64,000 bases of DNA, from positions 25,980,575 to 26,044,574 of the forward strand of contig OX438748.1 of the NCBI GenBank assembly GCA_949316235.1, in the 5' to 3' direction. The position numbers and the translations under genes were made by a program. The notes beneath the pieces are model-generated. The model was not told where the DNA came from. It saw only the letters and a program-made list of their open reading frames with translations, and ran no database searches. The stretch is from Oegoconia quadripuncta. Its lineage: Eukaryota > Arthropoda > Insecta > Lepidoptera > Autostichidae. Position 1 is the stretch's first letter. Every line of letters begins with the position of its first letter. Positions 52,690 through 63,837 of this stretch are shown here, in pieces.

Positions 52690-52800
52690 CTTTTTTAAAT
52701 TTAATTACTTACGTGCATTTATCCGACTGCTCCTAAATGGTGAAGGAAAAATTCGTGAGGAAACCTGCATGCCTGAGAAATAAAAATTCAAAAGCATGTG
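52690..52800 (+). repeat. SINE-D, middle part
   Basis: ttatccgactgctcctaaat to gcatgcctgagaaataaaaa; both ends missing. Confidence 0.75.
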
Positions 52801-53171
52801 ACCACCAGGCCGCTGTTGTAACGCACATTGGATAAGGTACAGCAATGAAGTGTCGGCTGAAGATTGCTTTACTGTAAGTACTTTAACATGTCAACAAAGG
52901 AAAATATTGTAAGAAAATTAAGTATGCAGGTTGCCTTGATACCAAGAGTTATTTTAAACTATCTACCAATTCACATCAAACATACATACGAACATATTAT
53001 CGCAATTTCTTTGTGAAAGCCTATACTGTACCTAATAACATTGTGAACTGAAGTATGGCAGTGCGCTTATTCTTCACTCAGTGTGACTCAGTGGGCCACT
53101 TCAGTTCCCTACACAGATATAGTGGTACTAGAAATGTGTTTACAACATTTAACTTATGACTCCAGTATTAC

Positions 53172-53243
53172 GACCTGTTTGGTGTAGTGATTAGCAACTC
53201 TGACCACTATACCAAAAGGTTGCGGGTTCGAATTCCGCTATAT
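53172..53243 (+). repeat. SINE-B tRNA-like head only
   Basis: gacctgtttggtgtagtgat then ggttgcgggttcgaattccg. It resembles a tRNA gene but lacks an acceptor stem and matches SINE-B heads. Confidence 0.7.
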
Positions 53244-53475
53244 ATATCGAAAGTATGATTTGTCACTTTCTTTCATTACAACATTTGCTTATGAACGACA
53301 GAGACAAAACACACTATAACTAAAACAGGCTTGTAAAGCGTTTGTAAATTTTTATGAATAAGACGGTTAAACTACAGTGGAACTGTAGCTGAATTCTGAT
53401 TTGTTTCACGTTCATTTCATGATAACAGAGTGTAACTTATTGAAATATAATCGAATTTGTTTTTGTCAGAAAACT

Positions 53476-54070
53476 AATAAATAAATAAATAAATATCCTT
53501 AGACATACACACAGCGCCATCTATTTCTACAGTAAGCAACTATAGGCTTGTGTTGTGAATACCAGATGGTTGATTTACTACATAAATACATTTTTTTTGT
53601 TGTATATAATTACTTATTATAAATGAAAACATCCATAACTCTTTTTTTTTATGCACGACGGGTTCGTACTTGACCTTAATCACACCTGATGTTAAGTGAA
53701 GATGAGGTCGAAGGTGGAAGCGTACTGACCCGGAAACCCCAACACATTTGGGGGACTGGCTATCTTATATCTAACAACCGGAACACAACAATGCTATTAA
53801 CATTGCTGCTTGGCGGCAGATTTAGATAAGATGGTGGTAGCTAGCCAGGCGGACATTTAAAATGCCCTACCACCAACCAAACCGAGTACTTAAATATGTA
53901 CCCCGCTGGGGATCGAACCCGCGACCTCCGAATCCTAAGCCCAATGTTGTTTACATTGAGCCACGGAGGCGGTATTCATCACACAAACATATGCTCCTAG
54001 CGGGATTCGAACCCGCGACGATTTGGTATAGTGGTCAGAGTTTCTTACCACTACACCAAACAGGTCGTCA
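53476..54070 (-). repeat. SINE-B interrupted by SINE-A
   Basis: Left piece 53476-53642 (cacagcgccatctatttcta to acatccataact) and right piece 53974-54070 (attcatcacacaaacatatg to ccactacaccaaacaggtcg) are one SINE-B. About 18 bp of SINE-B are missing at the junction. Confidence 0.8.
53643..53973 (-). repeat. SINE-A nested in SINE-B
   Basis: Full-length reverse copy from tail and gacgggttcgtacttgacct to ttgagccacggaggcggt. Confidence 0.85.
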
Positions 54071-54071
54071 T

Positions 54072-55194
54072 AAACACTTCCATTTATTATACATATAATT
54101 TTATATCTTCGTTCCGTAACCTTCTGGGGAGGGCCACTTGTCCGCCCATTGTTACCAACGAAAGCCTAGATTGTTCTTTATATAAAGACCAGACGACTTT
54201 ATAGACTGAGATAGAAAATCCTTGACATTAATGGCGTTTATATTACCTCTCTTAAACCAGAAGGGTTTTTCAGGTGCTTGAAATCAAATTTTTTAACGTA
54301 AATGCTCTCCAAACACTATGGGAATTAATTGTCTACGTATTTTAATACTAGGTACAGGTAAATTTATTTGTAAATCTTAAATTATAAAATTACGAAGGTT
54401 GAGGAATAGCCTTGTACTCGTAACATCTAGTTATAATTATATAATGAGTGAATTTAAACTGAACGGACTTCGTGTAGGAGTGTTTAACACTATTTTGTCC
54501 CTACCAAACTCAGAGAGAGCCAGGAAGTTATTCAGTTTTGTGAAGTCATCGGTGTCTCGTTAAATATAGCGATTAGTTAAGGGGTACGATGGGACTGCCA
54601 TACAAAAATTTACAACACAAGCCTATGGTTGCTTGGTGTGGAACTAGATGACACTGTGTGTTTGTCTAAGGATATTTATTATTATTTATGTAGTTACATG
54701 AATAATCTATTAACCAACCTACTAGATGCAGCTAAACTTCTATAACAAACTCTGTGCTTGAATATAAGAAAATAGTTTTTATGTATTAAAATGTATGATA
54801 CTGCTGCTAAGGCTGCCGTTGACAAGTAAAGGGTGTTAAGTGTACCAAATTTTTCTGGTTTACGTTTTACGTTGTCAGCATTTCGGCCTGGAATAGTTAT
54901 TATAAACGCCATCTACCTTATTATGAGAACATACACATGATAGTGATGAGTATCAAATTATTAGGTCTCGACGAAGGAAATTTGAAAACGATACCAACAA
55001 AAAATATTTGAAGAAAAACGATAATCCAACTCATAATATATCTACCTATACAGATCTACCTACTCTTACTACTATACTATGTATTACCATACATACCTAT
55101 CTACTAGACAAAGACGCCGATTCTCGCGTACGCGACATTTAATTGTCGATAGAGATTGGTATGTCTATGTCTTTCACACTTATATGCGAGTACA
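54072..55194. other. No gene seen; SINE-B scrap at 54611-54690
   Basis: aacacaagcctatggttgct and tagatgacactgtgtg (plus) are a SINE-B 3' scrap. The rest is AT-rich. Confidence 0.45.
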
Positions 55195-55328
55195 AAATTC
55201 GCATATTTGTCTTTTCGATCAAATGGCCCATCGGCTAATTGGCGTTTCGTTCATATAGCACTTCGATTATCTGGCGTCGCACAAATTGGTTTGCGCTTAT
55301 AGTGTCTTTCGAAATCGGGTCCTAAACC
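55195..55328 (+). mobile_element. Solo arm of foldback element M2
   Basis: gcatatttgtcttttcgatc, aaatggcccatcggctaatt and tttcgaaatcgggtcctaaa are the right arm of the element at 61201-61641; there is no left arm or loop here. Confidence 0.75.
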
Positions 55329-55621
55329 TGTTTACAGATGGCAGTAGACGTTTAGCATTATAAACTTACACAGACAATGTTGTTTTATACAAGGTTATAT
55401 TTTGTATACTAAAACCGATACATCCCAATTAGATCATATCTTGTAATCAATATGTATAGAAAAATTTAAATAAAGTATTGTTGCTAATTCAAAAGTGACA
55501 AATCTATTGATTTCCATCGAGAGTAAAATCTCGAATGGGTGAGAATATCTAATGTTACAAATTGATATTACCAACGAACAAGGAACTGCATAGAGGCTCG
55601 CGACTCTATCGTAAATCATTT

Positions 55622-55845
55622 AACTTCTCCATAACCCTGAGATGTCTTACCTAAGTACCTTGCTAAGGTATGGAACTCACTGCCCGCGTCGGTTTTTTCC
55701 GACACTTACAATCTTGGGATCTTCAAGTCTAGAGTGAATTGGCATTTACTGGGTGCGCGTGATACGTCTTCGGTTACATCGTCACTTTCCATCAGGTGAG
55801 ATTGTAGCTTAACGCGAAACCAGTTTTTAATTAAAAAAAAAAATC
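55622..55845 (+). mobile_element. LINE (jockey-like) ORF end and 3' tail
   Basis: The frame reads WNSLPASVFSDTYNLGIFKS then RVNWHLLGARDTSSVTSSLS IR and stop, followed by an A-rich tail. Confidence 0.8.
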
Positions 55846-56767
55846 TAGTTCAGGAGCAGGGAATTGATAATGTAATATTTTTGTGCACAATAATAGTTTT
55901 ATGTTTTTTTTATGTTTATAGTCTTTTTTAACATTTCTATCTTGTTTAATCCTCCTCCGTAAACAATATGCTCCACCTCCAGCCCTATCCGATGAGGTAC
56001 AGCTATGAGAGGACTCGAAAGGGAAGTCGTCCTCTACAGAGCAAGAACCTACGTTTATTAATAAACTCGTAAATAAGATATGAAATTTCTATCTTATCTT
56101 GTCTTAATATCTTATTGTACACATATTGTTACAGGCATATGCGTTGTATATTAAATGTACAAAGGCTATACAAATTTTATCTGCTGACGCCAAAACGTTT
56201 GTTAATCCTTTTCGATGCGTTCGCCGATCTACTGGAACCTTAAAACTAAATCAGAAGAAGCAAGATTCCATTTCGGCCAACTACATTTCCTCTTTTACTG
56301 GGACATATACGAGTGAGTACTATCCAAATAAACATACTCGTTCCCTTTTTTTCCTTGGCATATTTATCGACCCTTATTAAGAGAAAACGGCTACCGAACT
56401 TGCTAGCGTAATGATAACAATAGAAAGGGAGCAATTCCATCCCATGGTTGGGGCCATTAAGTTGGATATGCTCTAGGCAGTATCTTCATAATATGTAGGT
56501 AGTATGTTTATAAAACATTTATATGTTAGACAATTAACTATTGACATTGTAAGACGATTACAAATATATCTGAATCTGAATTTAAATCTCAATTGAAATA
56601 ACATTATCTTCGTTCCTGTCAATAACCATTATTTATTTATATAATTACTTATATAAATACTTATTGCGTGCACCCACGGGGTGTCACATGTCTTTATGTA
56701 CACTCTCCCTGTAACAGCTATCCTACCATGTGGCAAGCAAATAAATGAATATGAATATGAATAATTT
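55846..56767. other. No gene seen
   Basis: Contains a LINE-like scrap near 56700-56765 (gcaagcaaataaatgaatat). No supported gene. Confidence 0.35.
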
Positions 56768-56870
56768 AGTGGGATCGCGTGCTTCATCTTCGACCACGTC
56801 GTCACTTTCCATCAGATGAGATTGTGGGCAAACGCGAAACCGGTCAATCATAAAAAAAAATCGTAAATTT
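56768..56870 (+). mobile_element. LINE (jockey-like) 3' end
   Basis: gtgggatcgcgtgcttcatc, tcactttccatcagatgaga, then A-rich tail; same family as 42478. Confidence 0.75.
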
Positions 56871-56969
56871 CTTTATAGGCATAGGCTTATTATTCTTATG
56901 TTGTAATATTATTATTTTTTGGATAAACTATAATGTATGTTGTAATATTATTATCTTTTGAATTGTTAT

Positions 56970-57220
56970 TGTTCAATGACGGGTTTGCTGGAGATATATC
57001 TTTTAGGGTTATCCCTAAAACAGAGCTTATGCATATTTTTATTCTCTAATAGCTAAATATTGCTGTAATTTTGTTTGTGTGTATTCATGTAGTTTTGTTT
57101 TAATTTACAGGAGCTCTGACCGGTTTGCTGGAGATATCTCTTTTAGAGATAGGCTCGCCTTTTGTATATTTTATTTTCTAATAGCTAAATATCGCTGTAA
57201 TTTTGTTTTCATGTAGGTAA
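56970..57220 (+). repeat. Duplicated LINE tail, period ~139 bp
   Basis: ggtttgctggagatat and aatagctaaatatygctgtaattttg occur at ~56980-57085 and again at ~57119-57216. The second reads SDRFAGDIS in one frame, a LINE ORF end. Confidence 0.6.
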
Positions 57221-57951
57221 ATAGTTATTACTATAGGCACTTCATTTTTAATGTTTTATATCGTCAGAGGTATGGTTCCTTCATCTGTCGAATGCTACTA
57301 GTTTCAAATATATACCGTTATATATTTCGAAATTACAGCGCTCGGAGCGTAACGTGTTTTCGTCACCGTCACTTGTCACTGCGCACTTACACACCAAGCG
57401 AGTAAGACACGGAATGTGATTCCATGTCAAAACGCTTAACTAGTGGCCCGAGTGGAAGGGACGTTTCGGTTAGAAAGTGTCACGGTAATCTTTATTTATC
57501 GCGGTGTGCTCTCGTATCGCGCCATTGTATCGTGGCGCGATTGCAAATTTGCAATACGTTATACGGTTAGGGTTGGACTTATTTCTCCTTAAAATAATCA
57601 CCCTCCTAGCCTAGTTTCATCGAGTAAAGCATAGGCGTGTACTAGAAAATATAAGGTCCGACAGGGATAGTTTATGTGGATTTACTGCCAAGCCGTCCAT
57701 GTCGCAGAGTCGCGTTATATCGTGGTAATCCGCAACGTGACGCCACGTCGTTTCCAAAACCGCAACATGATGCCGCGTCGTGGCAAATTTTTAACGCAAT
57801 GTCGATGTCCTTTCAGTTTTTGAACAATCATCTTTAGTGGACATTAAATCCGTAGATGAACTAAAGTCACCGATATAGCCCAGGGGATTAGTATGTTGAA
57901 GAGGCAATGGGCACGGCACACAGTTCGAGGATCTGATAGCCGGTGGGGTAT
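57221..57951. other. No gene seen
   Basis: Includes a less AT-rich part (57340-57560) with an 8-bp inverted pair tcgcgcca/tggcgcga near 57516-57541, and repeated rcaacrtgaygcc at 57735 and 57764. No coding support. Confidence 0.4.
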
Positions 57952-58070
57952 TAATACCATCAATACCATCAATACCATCGATACCATCAATACCATCAAT
58001 ACCATCAATACCATCCATACCATCAATACCATCAATACCATCAATACCGTCAATACCATTAATACCATTT
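57952..58070. repeat. 9-bp minisatellite (ATACCATCA)n
   Basis: About 13 units with few substitutions. Being a multiple of 3, it is open in several frames (GID and NTI repeats), so the surrounding open frames are repeat artefacts. Confidence 0.9.
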
Positions 58071-58597
58071 ATTTTCCACACACATATAAATATAAGCTGT
58101 ATATAAGTGTAACAAGACATTAAAGAAGGCTCGTACTAATAAAACTATCCCAAGACTGAGAAAAACATATAGAATGATACTTGAGATTATTCTATTTCTT
58201 TAGTCTAATCTGAATTTTAACAGTATCAAAAATATAATATATTATTGAGAGTAGACTCGATCTCAATCCTGAGACAGCCCCGACAATAAGGCCCTCAGTT
58301 TACAAGATAATAATAAATAAAATAAAAAAGATATGCGTGCGTGTGTGGTGGGAACAGACTCGGTGTACGCCGGGCGGCGCAGCCACACAGCACTGATTTT
58401 CAGCCTGCCCCTGACTATAGTAACAAGAGTTTTTTTTTTTATTTACGCACACATCACATATTAATGGAGTAAAGACCTAGACACGCACCAGCAAGTGCAG
58501 CGTAGGACTTCCACTCACAAGGTTGTCTTTGCTGTATGCAGTTTATGCAGAACGTTTCCAACCGGCCGCACTGGAAATCTATAGGGATGATCTACGT
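58071..58597. other. No gene seen
   Basis: Nothing recognised; short GC-richer run gtgtacgccgggcggcgcag near 58360-58380. Confidence 0.35.
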
Positions 58598-58885
58598 TTT
58601 TTTTTATGCACTACGGGTTGGTACTGACCTCAATCACACCTGATGTTAAGTGAAGACGAGGTCGTAGGTGGAAGCGTACTGACCCGGAAACCCCAACACA
58701 TTTGGAGGACTGGCTATCTTATCTCTGACAACCGAAACACAACAATGCTATTAACATTGTTGCTTGGCGGCAGATGCCCTACCACCAACCAAACCGAGTA
58801 CTTAAACATGTACCCCGCTGGGTTTCGACCCGCGACCTCCGAATTGTAAACCCAATGTTGTTTACATTGAGCTACGGAGGCGGTT
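58598..58885 (-). repeat. SINE-A with internal deletion
   Basis: Reverse copy; the body is shortened where cttggcggcagatg joins ccctaccaccaaccaaac. Head intact (gagctacggaggcggtt). Confidence 0.85.
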
Positions 58886-59821
58886 AAATGCTATAAATAA
58901 GATGAGAACTCGCGCTTTTAACCCACGCGGGGACAGAGGAAGGAGCAAAAACATGGTAGATCGCGAATATGCGTTTTGAACTTGTTTGCCGGTAAAATAA
59001 TAAAAACTTGACTAAAACCCCTCTCAATATAGAATTAAGCTACACTAACACTTGCCAATATGGTAATGGTGTGTCTGGTGTAAGAAGAAACTATCTCTAT
59101 GGGGTCAGGTAGGGTTCTGGACCATTGCATGCATCAGCTTCTATAAGCTCGGTGGTGTTGTGAAGTGTGCTGCACGGGTTGTTTGACGTGGTGCTTCAGA
59201 CGGGTGCTGTGGGACTTTCCATACCAAGTGAGTGAGCTTTGCTTTATCTTTACTTTTGTGCGGGAGACCTCAATCTTAGTCAGTAGGCTCAAGCTATCCA
59301 AGTTTGTTACTTTGTTCCATCTAACTATCCATCCATTCCATCCAGGTCTAAGTACACGGCCGGTACAATTTATAAATCCAGGAGGATAAAGTAGGTTTAT
59401 TCTCTGAATAATATTCGACTCTTTAATGTTATTTATCTTCATATAACCTTAAAGTTAGTCGAATTATTGCCTAAAAGAAGGTTATAACGAATGTTTAATA
59501 CATTATTCACTAATATTACGTTTGACTGAACAATTTGTCTGAAAGTACCGGCGAGATAAGAAGGAATAGAATAGCCCTGGGGCGAGGAAAACCATTTGGA
59601 GCAGTAAATTAATTAGACACTAACAAAATCACAGAGCTGACGGAAACAGAAGATCAGGCGAATTTTAGAATGTTGTGCTTCATTAAACTTAATTCCATTT
59701 TGTGCGGTTCATAATTGGACCTACCTAATCTCTCATCAAGTGAGCGTCTCGTTAAATGCGACTGTTTTAATAGACCTAGATGATATACGACTACACACTT
59801 CTCCACTGTAAATTTTATAAG
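58886..59821. other. No gene seen
   Basis: Open frames on both strands at 59134-59442 overlap each other and have no domain. Confidence 0.35.
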
Positions 59822-60016
59822 TTTTATCATCTAATGTTATAAGTGCGAATGTTTCAATGTTCGTTTGTTGCTCAATTGAACGGATTTAGATGAAATTTGG
59901 TATACGGGTAGAAAACCTGGATTAAGACATAGGATATGGTGTAGTTCCCGCGGGATAAACAAATTTCCACGATAAAGTAATTCCATGCAGGCGAAGCCGC
60001 GGGCGGGCAGCTAGTT
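59822..60016 (+). repeat. Rep-F copy
   Basis: gttcgtttgttgctcaattg, gtagttcccgcgggataaac and gcgggcgggcagctagttat. Confidence 0.75.
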
Positions 60017-60269
60017 ATTCAAAAAAAAAGTCATAATAATACTAACTCTATACTTACATAATATTTATAGGGGTGTGTATGAAAGAGCTTGGCTTGGATT
60101 TGGTCTTAACGAAGGACATGCTAATTGTGTAATTTAATTTGTATTTTTATCGTTCAATGAAGGACAGGCTAATTTTAATATACCATGCCATTGTATGTGG
60201 CTGATTTAAGGGATACAATTTATACTATTTTACGAACTATTTTACTTACCCTAATCATTGCAAATAAAT

Positions 60270-60475
60270 GTATTCTATTCTACTCTACTCTACTCTACTC
60301 TACTCTACTCTACTCTACTCTACTCTACTCTACTCTACTCTACTCTACTCTACTCTACTCTACTCTACTCTACTCTACTCTACTCTACTCTACTCTACTC
60401 TACTCTACTCTACTCTACTCTACTCTACTCTACTCTACTCTACTCTACTCTACTCTACTCTATTCTATTCTATTC
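60270..60475 (+). repeat. Pentanucleotide microsatellite (TACTC)n, ~41 units
   Basis: About 206 bp of almost perfect tactc repeats with tattc variants at both edges. It encodes YSTLL repeats in all three plus frames; these are not genes. Confidence 0.97.
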
Positions 60476-60624
60476 GGTAGAGCCTAATTTTTACCTATTT
60501 CTGAACAAGCTTCAATAGTATTTGTTTAATTAATCTACTTTTTTTTATAAGAAAAATAATTGACCGTATAACTATAAAATAAAAACCATTATGTCTGAAC
60601 TACATTATGAGAGTGAAAGCGAAA

Positions 60625-60695
60625 CAGGCGTGTCAGGATCGTAGCAAGTGGAAGTCTGTGTTCTATGCCTACGGGAAACATGCGTGAGTTTATCT
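60625..60695 (+). mobile_element. LINE (RTE-like) 3' scrap
   Basis: ggatcgtagcaagtggaagt then cctacgggaaacatgcg, the same 3' part as at 46561 on the other strand. Confidence 0.6.
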
Positions 60696-60719
60696 ATGTT
60701 TTTTCACCAAAACAACCGT

Positions 60720-60870
60720 GTTTAAAGCTAAATATCTTGGAAATAGATTAACAATTTCCATTAACCATGACTAAGAACCTGAACGTTTAGTCTTTAATTA
60801 AAAAAAAAACGCAATCAAATCCGACCACGTATTACTGAGATTTGTCTGGACAAAATACTGGACACATTCA
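60720..60870 (+). repeat. Rep-H fragment
   Basis: gactaagaacctgaacgttt and tactgagatttgtctggaca resemble 5800-5910. Confidence 0.5.
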
Positions 60871-61200
60871 TACACAAAACACCGTCAACAAACCGTAGGG
60901 GGTTAAAAAGGATTTAACTTCCATTATCCGAGAAGTAAAAGTATCTAATTAGAAATAAGAACCGTTTCCAAAATCGTTTCTTTTAAACGTTTTTTATAAA
61001 CAGGAAATATTCTGAAAGGGGATCAGTGAAGGTAATTTGATGAATTTTTCATTCTCTCATTACCTAATGAAAGACAAAATATTACTATAATGGCGTAAGA
61101 ATTCTTCGTTTGATTTCACGTCGAAACGGAACATTAAAACCACTTAATTTTTTCCTCTATGTTAGAAGGATTGAGAACAGGTAATGGCTATTTTTTCCTA

Positions 61201-61641
61201 GGTTTAGGACTCGATTTCGAAAGACATATAAGCGAAAGCCATTTGTGCGACGCCAAATAATCGAAGTGCCATATGAACGAAACGCCATTTAGCCGATGGG
61301 CCATTTAATAGAAAAGACAAAATATGCGAAAACCATAAGATCGAATGTACAGACTCCTATCTGTAGCGAGCAATATGGGTCGGGGCACCCCGACACTGTT
61401 GGTTAGGTTCAGATGGTTAAGGCGAGAGCGCCCGCCTTAACCTTCGATGTCAGGTTGACATATTTGTAATATTTTCGTACTCATCGCACAACTGTACATT
61501 CGATCTTATGGCTTTCGCATATTTGTCTTTTCGATTAAATGGCCCATCGGCTAAATGGCGTTTCTTTCATATGGCACTTCGATTATCTGGTGTCGCAGAA
61601 ATGGTTTACGCTTATAAGCTTTCGAAATCGGGTCCTAAACC
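61201..61641. mobile_element. 441-bp foldback element (M2)
   Basis: Arms of ~150 bp (61201-61350 and 61494-61641) are inverted copies of each other, starting ggtttaggactcgatttcga and ending tttcgaaatcgggtcctaaa. The 143-bp loop holds two further perfect hairpins: gtcgggg/ccccgac and ggttaaggcg/cgccttaacc. No open transposase frame. Confidence 0.8.
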
Positions 61642-61917
61642 CACTTTTCCTCGGCAAAATAAAAAAATCCAGGTGAGCAGAAGTGCGGGTAGAAGCTAAC
61701 TTATAAGTAAAGCACAATAAACGATGCGGGCTCTTGTACTGTAACAACGTACTTATGTAAGTACAGTACCTATAGTTAATGAAATGAGATAATACGTATC
61801 ATCGTTTACCAACACAATTCAAGGACTTCAAAAATAAAAGTTCTTGCATGAGCGGTTGGTCTTGCGCACGCGATTGCATTCTACCTAATTTTAACTAAAG
61901 CACATTTCTTTTAATGA

Positions 61918-62530
61918 CACAGTTAGCATACTACTTAAATCGAAAGATTAGATATTTAACAACATTCGTCTTCCGAAGTCACTCATATTTCTATTTCAAT
62001 CTGAAATTAAAAAAACTTCTTACAGCTGTCTTGCTTCGATTCAGAACGGTACAGCGACAGAATATGTGTATAGCGAGTAACTTTTGAGTATACAATTAAT
62101 AATACTCTGCACAGTTAGCATACTATTTAAATCAAGAAAATGGATAATTAGCGAATAGGTTTAACAACATTCATCTTCTGTAGTAATATATTTCTATTTC
62201 AACCGGAAATTAAAAAACTTCTTATAGCTATCATGCTTCGAATCAGAACGGTACAGCGACAGAATATTCGCTTCGGCGAGTAACTTTAGCGGGTACAATT
62301 AATAATGATCTGCATAGTTGGCACACTACTTATATCAAAAGAGTAGATTATCGTAAAGCATCAACTTAACAACATTCCTCTTCAGAAGTCACACATATTT
62401 CTATTTCAATCTGAAATAAAAAAAAAACTCCATTACAATGCGACGAGTGAAAGTCATTATAGCTGTCTTGCTTCGAATCAGAACGGTACAGCGACAGACA
62501 ATGTTTGCCTCAGCGAGTATCTTTTGAGTG
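61918..62530 (+). repeat. Tandem repeat of ~195-220 bp, three diverged units
   Basis: Units start at 61918, 62110 and 62313. The shared core is tcagaacggtacagcgacag, preceded by tatttctatttcaa and followed by gcgagta. The units differ by substitutions and small indels; the third has an extra ~25 bp. Confidence 0.8.
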
Positions 62531-63019
62531 GGAAATGAAACAAATTTTCACCTCGCTCGTTCAGTAATGTAAACAATTTGCGAAAACAATTTTCGGTTTC
62601 GCCCTGTCGCTTTGTTCCGTGTAAAATGAAGGGGATTTACAACTTACTTTTGATATTGGGCCATGAAAATTAACGTTTAAAACTTAGAGCGTTTTAGGTT
62701 TCTGTATTAGTTTTATTTTTATTTTATTTTATTTTTATTTTTATTGGTAATACAGAATCAACAGCATCATTATAAAAAATATTACACAGAATTTACAAGC
62801 CAAAGTCATGCCAATAACAGATTCTCATTTTTCATTTCGATTCTCTTAAAAAATAATTAGGTGGAAAGTCAGTATTAAATAGTAATAATTATACAATCTA
62901 GAGGTAAAAAATTAATAGTGAGACAAACTAAGCAATAATAAATAATTTTGTCAATAAGTAAAATTACAATTAAAAAATTGGTCAAATAATTCAATCAATG
63001 TCAAATAATCGTCGTATGT
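62531..63019. other. AT-rich spacer before the CpG-rich block; no gene seen
   Basis: Contains a (TTTTA)n tract at 62710-62745. Nothing else recognised. Confidence 0.4.
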
Positions 63020-63260
63020 ATGAATTTCGCAATGTCGTGTTTTGTGTGTGTGAGTGTATTGTGTGTGTGTGTGGTTTGGGAATGGATCGATGAGAACGAC
63101 TAGTCTCGCGGACAGGCGAGCGAGGCGAGCGAGGCGGAGGAGGGGGAGAACTGCAAACCGGCCGGCGGGCGCGGGCGCGTCTCGATGTGGTAAACACGGT
63201 AAACAACACCTACGAGCCGCAACGCGGCGCGGGAGGGGAATCGTAGTGCATGTAAAAGGC
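63020..63260. promoter_or_regulatory. GC- and CpG-rich block, possible promoter or first exon
   Basis: A (TG)n run (63040-63075) leads into a block rich in CG dinucleotides (gaggcgagcgaggcggagga; ggccggcgggcgcgggcgcg), unlike the AT-rich surroundings. The plus frame through it is Arg-rich and looks non-coding; donor-like gtaaac sites follow at ~63189 and 63199. No TATA/TCAGT pair was identified. Confidence 0.35.
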
Positions 63261-63577
63261 AGGCTCACATAGCGACGGCAATAATAAATATAATAATTCG
63301 TAATCCTAATTAATATGATGAAATTTAATAAAGTAAGTATGTCATATGGGATAATGAAATTTAATAAAGTGTAATGGGTGTTTAATGGGTTATATATCGG
63401 TGCGATTGCTATTGTTTCACGTTATCGGTTGTTTAATAATGATTATTAATTCGATTAGTAAAGTATTCTATTATCATCATCAACAGTACACATTAATCCA
63501 CCGCAAGACAGGCGTTTGCTGAAACGGGCATCAGGAACTGAAACTAGATAGACCGTACACTTCTTTTTACCTCTCTT

Positions 63578-63829
63578 TGACGACCGATTGGTGTAGTAGA
63601 TAGGGACTCTGACAGCGAAACCAATGATTGCGGGTTCGAATCCCGCGAGGGGTAAATGTTAGTGTGATGAATACGAACATTTATTCCCGAGTCATGGATG
63701 TTTATATAAATATTTATATATGTTTATCCGTTATCTAGTATCCATAGTAAAAGCTTTACTTAGTTTGGGACTAGATGATTGGTTTAAGTGTCCGAAATAT
63801 TTATTATTATTTATTTATTTATAAAATGT
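63578..63829 (+). repeat. SINE-C, full length
   Basis: gacgaccgattggtgtagta, gcgggttcgaatcccgcgag, ttatctagtatccatagtaa and (ATT)n tail. Confidence 0.85.
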
Positions 63830-63837
63830 GGCTGTCA

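Noticed and set aside
53172..53243. Possible tRNA gene (A-box and B-box visible)
   Set aside because: It matches the head of SINE-B copies, lacks a pairing acceptor stem, and other such heads in the window (15563, 63578, 63838) continue into SINE bodies.
57791..58123. Open frames rich in GID or VLM repeats, collagen-like at first sight
   Set aside because: They arise from a 9-bp minisatellite; no signal peptide, splice sites or homologous flanks.
60185..60518. Three long overlapping plus-strand open frames (YSTLL repeats)
   Set aside because: They are translations of the (TACTC)n microsatellite in every frame.
61340..61450. Possible CRISPR-like or structured RNA array in the loop of the foldback element
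   Set aside because: Only two unrelated hairpins, no regularly spaced repeats; eukaryotic context.
63054..63272. Arg-rich plus-strand frame in the CpG-rich block
   Set aside because: Composition follows from GC-rich low-complexity DNA; no recognised domain, and overlapping minus frames are equally open.
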